Of a DNA stretch of 64,000 nucleotides, positions 18,467 through 26,482 are shown in pieces. The translations under genes were made by a program, and so were the position numbers. Location of the stretch: the NCBI GenBank assembly GCA_963843525.1, contig CAWJKM010000005.1:713095-777094 (forward strand), written 5' to 3'. Numbering within the stretch: position 1 is the stretch's first letter; each line of letters opens with the position of its first letter. The notes under the pieces are model-generated. The model saw only the letters and a program-made list of their open reading frames with translations. It made no database searches and had not been told where the DNA came from. Origin of the DNA: DATJPR01 sp963843525. GTDB taxonomy: Bacteria > Bacteroidota > Ignavibacteria > UBA10030 > UBA6906.

Positions 18467-19111
18467 ATGTTCATTTCATTTGAAGGTCTCGATTTTAGCG
18501 GCAAGAGTACCCAGGCCATCAGGACTGTCGACCGGTTGCGGAGCGAAAGTTCACTTGAGCGGAGGGGGACGACGGTCCATTTCCTCCGTGAGCCCGGGGG
18601 AACGGAGATTTCGGAGCGGATCCGGGGACTCCTTCTTGACCGTGCCAACCTGGAGATGACTGAACTCGCCGAACTTCTGCTCTTTTCAGCCAGCCGTGCG
18701 CAGCTTGTGAGTCAGGTGATCCGTCCCGCGATCGCCCGGGGAGATATCGTCGTCTGCGACCGCTTCAGCGATTCGACCATCGCGTATCAGGGATGGGGCC
18801 GGGGGATCGATCTCTCCACCGTCCGTGCGATAATCACGGCATCCATCGGGGAGACTATCCCCGATCTCACGCTGTTCATCGACATCCCGGTGGAAGAAAT
18901 TACCAGGCGGAAAGAGGCTGCGGGCATGACGTTCGACCGTATGGAAAGCTCGGGACGCGAATTCTACGAGCGGGTTCGCGCGGGGTTCGTGGATCTGGCA
19001 ATGCATGAGCCGCAACGGGTCAGGAGAATCGACGGCATGGAATCGGTGGAGAAGGTGCATCAGGAAGTGTGGAAGGCAATTCAGGCAGGTGTGAAATCTC
19101 AAGTATCATAA
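18467..19111 (+). CDS. tmk: Thymidylate kinase
   Basis: 214 residues. It phosphorylates dTMP to dTDP. The P-loop is FEGLDFSGKST (residues 5-15), the DRF/Y-type motif is VVCDRFSDSTIAYQGWGR (about 88-105), and FLREPGGTEISERIR is the family's conserved loop after the P-loop. The LID region (RRKEAAGMTFDRMES) lacks the second Arg-rich stretch typical of E. coli. It is followed after 13 bases by the S41 peptidase gene and is probably co-transcribed with it. Confidence 0.94.
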   Translation: MFISFEGLDFSGKSTQAIRTVDRLRSESSLERRGTTVHFLREPGGTEISERIRGLLLDRANLEMTELAELLLFSASRAQLVSQVIRPAIARGDIVVCDRFSDSTIAYQGWGRGIDLSTVRAIITASIGETIPDLTLFIDIPVEEITRRKEAAGMTFDRMESSGREFYERVRAGFVDLAMHEPQRVRRIDGMESVEKVHQEVWKAIQAGVKSQVS

Positions 19112-19124
19112 AGGGCGGAATCAT

Positions 19125-20783
19125 ATGAAGGGAATCCCGACGCGGAGGCTGTTCATCACGTTAGGGCTTGCTGCACTGCTCCCTCTTTGCAGCGGGTTTG
19201 TGCTGACTGGCGATAGTGATGTGTATTTGAAGGTGGACCGGGGTATCACCCTCTTTGGGAAAGTGTACAAAGAAATCACGGCGAATTATGTGGACGAGGT
19301 TGACCCCGAAAAGTTCATGGAAGCGGGAATTGAAGGGATGCTCGGCACTCTCGATCCGTACACCGTCTATATCTCGCGTGAGGAAAGCGACGAAGTCGAC
19401 CTCATGACGAACGGAAAGTACGGCGGTATCGGCGTCACGATCGGCGTCCGCGACGGCGCGATGCGCATCATCAATGTCATGGACGGTTATTCCGCACAAC
19501 GGCAGGGAATCATTCCGGGCGACATCCTCCTCGAGATCGATGGCGTCCCCATGGCAAACAAGAAACCGGATGATGTAAGAAATCTGACGCGCGGGGAGCC
19601 GGGGACCACGGTCCGGGTGAAGGTCAAACGCGAAGGGGAGGAGAAGCCTCTCGAGTTCACGCTCACCCGGGAGGAAGTTCAGCTTCGTAACGTGACCTAC
19701 GCGGAATATGTCGCTCCCGGAATCGGCTACATCAGGCTGGAACGCTTTTCGCGCAGGGCCGGCGAGGAGGTCCGCCAGGCGATCAAGGAACTGCAGGTAA
19801 AGGGAGACCTCACAGGCCTGGTGCTGGACCTGAGGGGAAATCCCGGGGGTCTGCTGGACGCGGCGGTTGAGGTGGTGAGCAAATTCGTCCCGAAGGGAAG
19901 CCTCATCGTCTCCACCCGCGGTCGCGCGCCTGAGAGTGAAAAGAAGTATGTCTCCTCGGAGGAACCGGCGCTTCCCTCGACGCCCATCGTTGTTCTGACC
20001 GATCACGGGAGCGCGAGCGCAAGTGAAATCGTGACCGGTGCGCTGCAGGATCTCGACCGCGCAGTGATCGTGGGCACGCGGACGTTCGGCAAAGGACTCG
20101 TGCAGACGATTCTTCCATTGAACTATGGAGCACAGTTGAAGATTACGACGGCACGCTACTATACCCCGAGCGGCCGTTGCATTCAGGAAATCGACTACCA
20201 GCACCGCGATAAGAACGGCGTGTTCGCCATCATGCCCGACAGCTTGCGGAAGGAATTCAAGACGGAGAATGGCCGTCCTGTGTTCGAACACGGAGGCATC
20301 CAGCCCGATTCCGTGGTTGATGAGCCGGACGAAGGTCCCATGGTCCGGGAACTCGGCAGGGACGGCATGTTCTTCAAGTTTGCCAACCGCTATGTGGCAA
20401 CCCATCCGGGGACTGTCCTCGACAGTGTGAACAGTGGGATCCTCGGAGAATTCAAGGATTTTCTCAATTCACAGAAATTCGATTTTGTGGAAGAGAGTGA
20501 ACTGAAGGTCAAAGACCTGGAAAAGGTCGCCGAGCAGTCACATATGAGTAAAGATGTCCTGACCGATCTCGACCGCGTCGCGGGTCTGATCGAACGGGAA
20601 AAGGGTCGGGCATTCGACCGCTATCGCGATCACATTTCGGATGAGTTGAACCAGGAACTTTCCGCCCGGTACCGCGGTGAAAAGGGACGGATCGCAGCCT
20701 CACTGGAAGATGACCATCAACTCGCGGTGGCAATCAGTGTGCTGAAGCAGCCGAGCGTCTATAAGAAGAAGCTTGTGGATTGA
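19125..20783 (+). CDS. ctpA: S41 family C-terminal processing peptidase
   Basis: 552 residues. Serine protease acting in the periplasm on C-terminal tails. An N-terminal signal or anchor (FITLGLAALLPLCSGFVL) is followed by a PDZ domain around residues 95-180 (GGIGVTIGVRDGAMRIINVMDG). The peptidase core has GSASASEIVTGAL (catalytic Ser) and GTRTFGKGLVQTI (catalytic Lys). The last 150 residues form a helical tail seen in Bacteroidota/Chlorobiota members. It follows tmk closely. A strong hairpin lies 70 bases downstream. Confidence 0.93.
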   Translation: MKGIPTRRLFITLGLAALLPLCSGFVLTGDSDVYLKVDRGITLFGKVYKEITANYVDEVDPEKFMEAGIEGMLGTLDPYTVYISREESDEVDLMTNGKYGGIGVTIGVRDGAMRIINVMDGYSAQRQGIIPGDILLEIDGVPMANKKPDDVRNLTRGEPGTTVRVKVKREGEEKPLEFTLTREEVQLRNVTYAEYVAPGIGYIRLERFSRRAGEEVRQAIKELQVKGDLTGLVLDLRGNPGGLLDAAVEVVSKFVPKGSLIVSTRGRAPESEKKYVSSEEPALPSTPIVVLTDHGSASASEIVTGALQDLDRAVIVGTRTFGKGLVQTILPLNYGAQLKITTARYYTPSGRCIQEIDYQHRDKNGVFAIMPDSLRKEFKTENGRPVFEHGGIQPDSVVDEPDEGPMVRELGRDGMFFKFANRYVATHPGTVLDSVNSGILGEFKDFLNSQKFDFVEESELKVKDLEKVAEQSHMSKDVLTDLDRVAGLIEREKGRAFDRYRDHISDELNQELSARYRGEKGRIAASLEDDHQLAVAISVLKQPSVYKKKLVD

Positions 20784-20845
20784 ACATAAGAGGAAGCCGA
20801 AGGTAAATACCGCCGGGAGAAACGGAGGAGGCGGACCGCATAGTG

Positions 20846-20886
20846 AACTCCCAGGGGAGTACGAAGTACAGGAGATCGTACTCCCC
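20846..20886 (+). promoter_or_regulatory. Overlapping alternative hairpins before the TauE/SafE gene
   Basis: GGGGAGTACGA (20854-20864) pairs perfectly with TCGTACTCCCC (20876-20886), giving 11 bp with an 11-base loop. The left arm can instead pair with the ACTCCC at 20847-20852 just upstream, giving two mutually exclusive structures. No T-run follows. The TauE/SafE start codon is 41 bases downstream. It could be an attenuator or switch, or a processed terminator of ctpA. Confidence 0.6.
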
Positions 20887-20927
20887 GCTACTCCTGATCG
20901 TTCCTTTGATGGGAGAGTTGCCCGACC

Positions 20928-21737
20928 GTGGATATCCTTTCCTTGCTGATGCTCCTTGTTGCAGGCTGCGGAGCCGGCCTGATCGCCGGCTACTTTGCGG
21001 TCGATGCGGGCATCATCCTGGTGCCGATCCTCCTCGTCTGGTACAAATCCACGCATGTCAGCTCACTCGTTGCATCCCATCTCGCGATCGGTACTGCACT
21101 CATTGTCGCGTCGCTCATTGCGGCGGAGGCGGCGTACGCCGATCGCAAAGAGGGCTTCGTTGTCTGGCCCCAGGCAATTCCCCTGGCCGGAGCCGGAGTC
21201 GTAGGTGCAGTCCTGGGCGCGATGATTGCACGGACTCTCCCGGCAGAGACAATGACCCAGATCTTCGCAGCGGCCATGCTGGTGACCGGCATTCAGCTGT
21301 TCGTGACGAGGAGGAAACCAAAGGGCACGAGTACCCCGGCTCCGCGCGAGACGGTGAAGCTCGTCGCGTATGGGGCAATTGCCGGGATCATCGGCGCCTT
21401 CACTTCCACGGGGAACAAGCTCGCCGCGCGGCCGCTGCTCTACACGCAACTCCGGGTTCCGATGAAACGATCGATCGGAACAGCGAATGCCGGCAGCGCG
21501 GTATTCTTCTTTGCAGCAGGCGTCTCATTCCTCTTCGCCGGAATGGGAGAGATCCTTCTTCCGTCGTTCGCCGTGGGGTACCTTGATTTTTACCCTCTTC
21601 TCCCCCTTTCTCTCGGGGCGGTCGTCTGCTCTTCCCCCGGAAGGCGGTTCGGGGAAACGCACCCGATGCGGAATGCATCGCTGGTTTTCGGAATCCTCCT
21701 TCTCGGATTGTCCTTCAAACTCCTGGTTGCTCCGTAA
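20928..21737 (+). CDS. TauE/SafE family sulfite or anion exporter
   Basis: 269 residues, about eight membrane segments (LLMLLVAGCGAGLIAGYFAV at the N-terminus, then VGAVLGAMIARTLP, and a second half opening AYGAIAGIIGAFTSTGNKLA). The two halves repeat the AG-x-IxGxFxxxGG-like pattern of the TauE/SafE family, although the usual glycine-rich loop is altered in both. Members export sulfite, sulfoacetate or related anions; the substrate here is unknown. Start GTG at 20928, preceded by GGGAGAG. It follows ctpA after 145 bases that contain the alternative hairpins. Confidence 0.8.
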   Translation: MDILSLLMLLVAGCGAGLIAGYFAVDAGIILVPILLVWYKSTHVSSLVASHLAIGTALIVASLIAAEAAYADRKEGFVVWPQAIPLAGAGVVGAVLGAMIARTLPAETMTQIFAAAMLVTGIQLFVTRRKPKGTSTPAPRETVKLVAYGAIAGIIGAFTSTGNKLAARPLLYTQLRVPMKRSIGTANAGSAVFFFAAGVSFLFAGMGEILLPSFAVGYLDFYPLLPLSLGAVVCSSPGRRFGETHPMRNASLVFGILLLGLSFKLLVAP

Positions 21738-21941
21738 GGCGCCCATTCTCCCGCAAATCACCCTGTTAATCCCTGCGGCTATCGTCGGCCAGCTGGTTTG
21801 CGACCGGCCATCTGAGCAGACATGGGTGACGAAAATCTCCCGAAATCCCCTCAAATACGGACGCCGCCTGGGCACGAGTTTTGTACTATGATGTCATGGA
21901 GTAGTGGGGAGGGGTTACTTCAACAAGAGGGAAAGGAAACC

Positions 21942-22160
21942 ATGGACATCGGTGGTGTTGTTGAGGCAGGCATGGCTCGGCCCTTGATGGACGTGCAGCA
22001 GGTGATTACGCTGCGAGTTGCGAGAGATCAGATGGAAGAGCAAAAGGATCTCGTGGCGCAAATCGTGAATGGACCGGACCAGGTGGCCTCGCAGGTCTAC
22101 AACGGGCACGGACAGGTTGTTCCGACGCCCGCGGGATCCAGTGTTGACATGCGGGCGTAG
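21942..22160 (+). CDS. Small YjfB-like putative motility protein
   Basis: 72 residues from an ATG with AAGGA at a good distance. The first ~50 residues (MDIGGVVEAGMARPLMDVQQ, then VARDQMEEQKDLVAQIVNG) match the pattern I associate with the YjfB 'putative motility protein' family: a short MDI start followed by one amphipathic helix with repeated Gln and a Leu/Val face. The last ~20 residues are Gly/Pro-rich. No flagellar gene is nearby. It is a lone gene ending at a very strong hairpin. A secreted or structural role is possible but unproven. Confidence 0.55.
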   Translation: MDIGGVVEAGMARPLMDVQQVITLRVARDQMEEQKDLVAQIVNGPDQVASQVYNGHGQVVPTPAGSSVDMRA

Positions 22161-22193
22161 ACGCCACAGGTGCACGCTGTAACCAGGTTCTCA

Positions 22194-22231
22194 AACGCTG
22201 AAGGCGGCCGGTGGCCGCCTTCAGTGTTTGT
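22194..22231. terminator. Strong (likely bidirectional) terminator hairpin
   Basis: CTGAAGGCGGCC and GGCCGCCTTCAG form a perfect 12-bp stem with a GGT loop. Outer AACG/TGTT pairs extend it to about 16 bp. It lies between the convergent YjfB-like and deoxynucleoside kinase genes, with short T-rich stretches on each side. Confidence 0.8.
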
Positions 22232-22267
22232 CAAGCCTTTCCCGTCCGCGCAGACTTTTCGTTTCCC

Positions 22268-22969
22268 CTATTTGCCCCTCCGTTTTGCCCGCGCTTTGCC
22301 TTTCGCCAGCGCCCCCGCGATCATTCCCATCATCGATGTAAAATCATCCTTGTTGTTCACAAAATCGAGTCCGTCGGATTCCACGGTGAGCAACGGCCCT
22401 TTGTTGTATCGTTTGACCCATGATTCGTAATGGGTGTTCAACTGTTCGAGGTATTCGCGGGGGATCGATTGCTCGTACGAGCGGCCCCGGAGGGCGATCT
22501 GACGAAGCAGCGTGTCCACATTTGCACGCAGGTAAATCAGAAGATCGGGCGGGCGCAAATATTCCGTCATCACTTCGTACAGCGCAATATAGTTCCGGTA
22601 GTCGCGCTCGTCCATTTTCCCGATCTCGAAGAGATTCCGGGCGAAGATCTCCGCATCCTCGTAGATCACCCGGTCAAGAACGACGGCGTCCTGTCCTTCG
22701 ACGATGGATTTGTGACTCCGGAACCTGTTGGAAAGGAAATAGACCTGAAGGTGAAACGACCATCGCGACATATCCCCGTAAAAGTCGCGGAGATACGGAT
22801 TGTCCTCCACCGATTCGAAATACGGTGTCCATCCGAAATGTTCACCGAGAAGCCGCGTGAGGGAGGATTTGCCGGAGCCGATATTGCCGGCGACTCCGAT
22901 GAAGACCTTGCGGCGCGAGCGAAGCGTCCCGCGGGGAGAACGGCGCGATACTGGAGTTTTTTTAGGCAT
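22268..22969 (-). CDS. Deoxynucleoside kinase
   Basis: 233 residues. It phosphorylates deoxyribonucleosides for salvage. P-loop GVAGNIGSGKSSL (about residues 25-37), the ERS/DRS-type motif VVLDRVIYEDAEIFARNL, a helical YRNYIALYEVMTEYLRPPDLLIYL block and the LID-like LRQIALRGRSYEQSIPREYL. It belongs to the dNK/dCK/dGK family; substrate preference cannot be read with certainty. The N-terminus (20 residues) and the C-terminus are strongly basic. Transcribed from a clear promoter at 23000-23028. Confidence 0.9.
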   Translation of the reverse strand: MPKKTPVSRRSPRGTLRSRRKVFIGVAGNIGSGKSSLTRLLGEHFGWTPYFESVEDNPYLRDFYGDMSRWSFHLQVYFLSNRFRSHKSIVEGQDAVVLDRVIYEDAEIFARNLFEIGKMDERDYRNYIALYEVMTEYLRPPDLLIYLRANVDTLLRQIALRGRSYEQSIPREYLEQLNTHYESWVKRYNKGPLLTVESDGLDFVNNKDDFTSMMGMIAGALAKGKARAKRRGK

Positions 22970-22999
22970 GGGGGTAGAAGGTTTTGAGCTGGATAAGGC

Positions 23000-23028
23000 A
23001 ATATACGCCCGGTCCGCGGGAGTTGCAA
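23000..23028 (-). promoter_or_regulatory. Sigma70-like promoter of the deoxynucleoside kinase
   Basis: Minus strand TTGCAA (23023-23028), a 17-base spacer and TATATT (23000-23005). Predicted leader of about 24 bases before the ATG at 22969, without an evident Shine-Dalgarno. Confidence 0.6.
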
Positions 23029-23099
23029 CCGGGCTGAACTGTTTGCAGGACGACTTCTGGCGAACCAGCCTGCCCGCGCACGTGGCTGTTCACCATGAA

Positions 23100-23127
23100 C
23101 AAAAACGGCCCCTGACATCGGGGCCGC
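23100..23127 (-). terminator. Rho-independent terminator of cydAB
   Basis: CGGCCCC (23106-23112) and GGGGCCG (23120-23126) pair around a 7-base loop. On the minus strand the stem is followed by TTTTTG. It lies 28 bases past the cydB stop. Confidence 0.88.
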
Positions 23128-23154
23128 TTCGCTGCTGGAGAGGAGGGGGGATGC

Positions 23155-24174
23155 TCAATACGACTCGGGGCCGATGTTCACCTTGCCTTTGAAGACCCTA
23201 TACACAAGTATCGTATAGATGATGACGATGGGCATGCCGATAAGCGCGATCACCAGCATGACCGTCAACGTCAACTCCGAGGAAGAATGGTGGAAGATGT
23301 TCAAACTGTAATCGTCACTGATGCTCGACGGGACGAGGCGCGGGAAGAGACTCACAGCACTCAGCCCGATCATCGCCGCGATCATCGCGGAGGATGAAAG
23401 GAATGCGAGGAAGTATTTGCCGCCCTTGAGCCAGACCGGGATCGTCGCGACAGAGACGAGCAGGAGGATGAAGAGTACCCAGAATACCGGATTCTGGAGA
23501 ATGCTGAAAAACAGGAAGGGAGACACAAACGTCGTGACAAAAGTTGCCACCGCATAGACAATCAGTACGACGATCCACATCCGTGACGCAACCCTGGCCG
23601 AACGTGTCCGAAGATCGCCTTCCGATTTCAAGGTCATGTAAATCGCGCCATGCATGACGAACAGGGCCAGGCTCAGAACGCCCACGAGAATGGCATAGGG
23701 ATTCAGCAGGCCAAGGAATGTGCCCTGGTAGCTGCCGTCGATGTCGATGGGCAATCCCCGGAGGATATTGCCGAAGGCGACGCCGAACAGGATGGCGGGG
23801 AGCAGGCTGCCCAGGCCGAAACACCAATCCCACACCCTTTTCCAGGAAGGGGAGTCGATCTTTCCCCTGAATTCCATCGACACCGCCCGGGCGATGAGGG
23901 CCACCAGCAGCAACATAAAGGCGAGATAGAACCCGCTGAACACGGTTGCGTACACGATCGGGAACGCGGCAAAGAGAGCCCCGCCGCCGGTGAGCAGCCA
24001 GACTTCGTTGCCGTCCCACACGGGTCCGATGGCGTTCAAATAGACCCGGCGGTCTTCTTCTTTTCCTGTGAAGAGATGAAGCACGCCAACACCGAGATCG
24101 AAACCATCAAGAATGGCATATCCGACGATCAGGACACCGAGGAGGAGGAACCACGTGACTTGGAGAGTTTCCAT
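23155..24174 (-). CDS. cydB: Cytochrome bd ubiquinol oxidase subunit II
   Basis: 339 residues, membrane subunit partner of CydA. It begins METLQVTWFLLLGVLIVGYAILDGFDLGVGVL, with the DGFDLG motif of CydB near residues 23-28, and has about eight to nine membrane helices. RDVYLNAIGPVWDGNEVWL-type sequence (here RRVYLNAIGPVWDGNEVWL) is another family block. The start ATG shares its A with the TAA stop of cydA, so translation is coupled. A terminator follows. I see no CydX-like micro-ORF after it. Confidence 0.96.
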   Translation of the reverse strand: METLQVTWFLLLGVLIVGYAILDGFDLGVGVLHLFTGKEEDRRVYLNAIGPVWDGNEVWLLTGGGALFAAFPIVYATVFSGFYLAFMLLLVALIARAVSMEFRGKIDSPSWKRVWDWCFGLGSLLPAILFGVAFGNILRGLPIDIDGSYQGTFLGLLNPYAILVGVLSLALFVMHGAIYMTLKSEGDLRTRSARVASRMWIVVLIVYAVATFVTTFVSPFLFFSILQNPVFWVLFILLLVSVATIPVWLKGGKYFLAFLSSSAMIAAMIGLSAVSLFPRLVPSSISDDYSLNIFHHSSSELTLTVMLVIALIGMPIVIIYTILVYRVFKGKVNIGPESY

Positions 24175-25526
24175 TATGCAGTCACCTCCTTTGCCTGACC
24201 GAAGCCGGTGGTTGAAGCAGGCTCAGGGCCCTGCTTGATTTTCTTGATGAGCAGATACAGATAGAGGGAGCCGAGGAATGCGTAGACGATGAAGAACAGA
24301 ATGATCGAAAAGAGAATCTCTCCTGCTCCGACGGTCACCGATGCGGCCTGATCCGTCCGGAGCATATGGTAGACGATCCATGGTTGACGGCCGACTTCCG
24401 CGGCAATCCAGCCGAGCTGGCAGGCAAGCACCGGCAGGGGAATCGACCAGATAAAGGCCTTGAGAAGTTTCTTGCTGTCCCAGAGGGTCCCTTTGTAGAG
24501 CTTCCAGGCGGCAAAGCCCGTGACAAGAATGAAGTACATCCCGAGCAAAACCATGTTGTGGAACGAAACGAAGGTAAGCCATAACGGAGGGATGTCCTCC
24601 GCCGGGAAGTCGTTGATCCCCTTGATGGGGGCATTGACATCCCCGAACGCAAGCCAGCTCAGCAGGCCCGGGATTTCCACTGTCGCCTTCAATTCGGGAG
24701 GCGGAGTCATCGGATAGCCGAACAACACCATCGGCGCTCCGCTGACAGAAGTATACAGTCCTTCGATGGCCGCGAACTTCTCGGGCTGTGTGTGGGCGAC
24801 CTGACGCGCATGTTCATGCCCGAAGGGCATGACGTTCAACACGGAGAAGATCAGCCCCGAGATGACGCCCACCGTCATGGCTTTTTTGGCCAAGGGCAGT
24901 TCCTTTCCCTTCAGGATGAGGTAGGCGGCGACGCCCGTCATCATGAAGGCCCCGGTCGTCAGCGCGGCGTCGAACGTGTGGAAAAAACGCACCACGGTGG
25001 AGGGGTTGAACACGGCATCGTAGAAGCTGGTGAGTTCCGCGCGGCCGTTGCGCAGCACGAACCCGGCCGGTGTTTGTTGCCACGAATTGGCGACGAGGAT
25101 CCAGAAGGCAGAAATGGTTGCCCCCACTGCCACCATCAATGCAGAAAACCAGTGCGCTCCGGGGGAAATCCTGTCGCGTCCGAAGATATAGAGCCCGAGG
25201 AAGGTGGATTCCAGGAAAAATGCGAACACAGCCTCGGCGGCAAGCGGAGCGCCAAAGATGTCCCCGACGAATTTTGAGTAGACGGACCAGTTGGTCCCGA
25301 ACTGAAACTCCATGACAATTCCTGTCGCCACACCAACGGCAAACGTCAGCGCCAGGATCTTGCCGAAGAATTTTCCCATGCGCACATAGATCTCATTCTT
25401 CTTTTTCCACCCGAGTGTTTCCACCAGCACGAGGAGCCAGCTCAATCCGATGGTGATCGGCGGGAAGATGAAATGAAAGCCGATGGTCATCGCAAACTGC
25501 AATCGGGCAAGGAGTACAGCATCCAT
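24174..25526 (-). CDS. cydA: Cytochrome bd ubiquinol oxidase subunit I
   Basis: 450 residues. It holds the haem b558, b595 and d sites and oxidises quinol while reducing oxygen to water. The N-terminus is typical (LARLQFAMTIGFHFIFPPITIGLSWLL; His18 is the expected haem b595 ligand). The quinol-binding Q-loop is the short type, with HTQPEKFAAIEGLY near residue 250. GRQPWIVYHMLRT is also conserved. GGAGA lies just before the ATG. It is the second gene of the Rrf2-cydA-cydB operon. Confidence 0.97.
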   Translation of the reverse strand: MDAVLLARLQFAMTIGFHFIFPPITIGLSWLLVLVETLGWKKKNEIYVRMGKFFGKILALTFAVGVATGIVMEFQFGTNWSVYSKFVGDIFGAPLAAEAVFAFFLESTFLGLYIFGRDRISPGAHWFSALMVAVGATISAFWILVANSWQQTPAGFVLRNGRAELTSFYDAVFNPSTVVRFFHTFDAALTTGAFMMTGVAAYLILKGKELPLAKKAMTVGVISGLIFSVLNVMPFGHEHARQVAHTQPEKFAAIEGLYTSVSGAPMVLFGYPMTPPPELKATVEIPGLLSWLAFGDVNAPIKGINDFPAEDIPPLWLTFVSFHNMVLLGMYFILVTGFAAWKLYKGTLWDSKKLLKAFIWSIPLPVLACQLGWIAAEVGRQPWIVYHMLRTDQAASVTVGAGEILFSIILFFIVYAFLGSLYLYLLIKKIKQGPEPASTTGFGQAKEVTA

Positions 25527-25572
25527 ACGATTCTCCTTCAGGTGTGTAAGATGCGACCGTTACGACAGCGGG

Positions 25573-26010
25573 CTACGCTTCAAGAGGATGTTCGGAAAGC
25601 TCTTCGACCTGCATTTGTTTCAACTCTGCAAAGGTGCGGGAGGCGAGCATCTCACGGAGTTTTCCCTGTGCTTCACCCCATACGTCGTGAACTGCGCAGA
25701 CGTTCGTCCTGTTGCAGAACCCCGGGTCCACAAGACATCGGTTGAGCGCCATCGGACCTTCGATCTCCTCCACCACTTCAAGGAGCGTGATTTCCTCCGG
25801 GGGTCGTGCGAGGGAGACCCCTCCATGAACGCCGCGGTGGGATTTTACAAGCTTGGCGCGGCTGAGTCGCGCCACAATCTTGCGGAGGAATTTTTCAGGA
25901 ATCCCCCACTTTTTCGAAATGTCGGAGATCTGTGCGATCGTGCCGGGAGTCAACGACGCCAGGTGGACCATCGTTCGAATCGCGTACTCTCCTGTGAGCG
26001 TGATATGCAT
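25573..26010 (-). CDS. Rrf2 family transcriptional regulator, probable Fe-S sensor
   Basis: 145 residues from the ATG giving MHITLTGEYAIRTMVHLA, the standard Rrf2 opening. The winged helix includes IAQISDISKKWGIPEKFLRKIVARLSRAKLVKSHRGVHGGVSLARPPEEI. Three cysteines (CLVDPGFCNRTNVC, C-x6-C-x5-C) match the cluster-binding loop of IscR/NsrR-type members, so it probably senses NO, oxygen or redox through a [2Fe-2S] or [4Fe-4S] cluster. It is 46 bases ahead of cydA on the same strand and is the likely regulator of the bd oxidase. A longer frame to 26061 adds only a non-family N-terminus. Confidence 0.92.
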   Translation of the reverse strand: MHITLTGEYAIRTMVHLASLTPGTIAQISDISKKWGIPEKFLRKIVARLSRAKLVKSHRGVHGGVSLARPPEEITLLEVVEEIEGPMALNRCLVDPGFCNRTNVCAVHDVWGEAQGKLREMLASRTFAELKQMQVEELSEHPLEA

Positions 26011-26070
26011 AGGAGTCCGGAGATGTAGGGGAATAATTTGTGATTCACCGGAGGAGGACAACCGATGCGC

Positions 26071-26081
26071 TGTAAATTACA
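26071..26081. promoter_or_regulatory. Candidate operator upstream of the Rrf2 gene
   Basis: TGTAAATTACA is a palindrome with one central base, 60 bases upstream of the Rrf2 start. AT-rich dyads of this type are typical Rrf2-family sites, but this is position and symmetry only. Confidence 0.25.
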
Positions 26082-26263
26082 AGTTATGTGCCAAATGGGA
26101 GATCGGTGGTCATGTTTTAACCGCGAAGGAATTGAGAGATATTTCTTGGAAAGAGAATCAGGAGAGGCACGTTCTGCAATCCACTTTCCTGATTCTGCCA
26201 ATTCATCTATGAGACGGTGGCAGTTTTGAGAAAATTGACTTTCCCTCACGTTTTGCGGAGATT

Positions 26264-26462
26264 GAGGGGAAAACAGGGGACAGGGGACAGGGAACAGGGG
26301 AACAGGGAACAGGGGAGAGGGAACGGGGGAGAGGGAACGGGGGAAAGATTACAGGTTGCTGTTTTCTGACAATTCCCGGCAGCTGACGCATACCATCTGT
26401 TTGGTTCGGCACGATTAGCAATTGATCACTCTGTCCCCTGTCCCCGGTTTCCTGTCCCCTCA
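26264..26462. repeat. Inverted pair of ACAGGGG heptamer arrays with an 85-base core
   Basis: The left array (26264-26345) has about eleven 7-8 bp units of ACAGGGG/ACAGGGA/AGAGGGA/ACGGGGG. The right array (26431-26462) is the reverse complement (CTGTCCCCTGTCCCC...CCTGTCCCCTCA). TGAGGGGA and GGGGACAGGGGACAG occur in both arms in inverted orientation, so a long hairpin is possible. It fills most of the 470-base gap between Rrf2 and murA. Bases 26082-26263 hold no gene or motif that I can support. Confidence 0.85.
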
Positions 26463-26482
26463 TCTTTCACGGATAACACCTT

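Noticed and set aside
21863..21900. Sigma54 promoter before the YjfB-like gene
   Set aside because: A GGGCAC block is present, but the GC element at -12 is missing, so the spacing and sequence fail.
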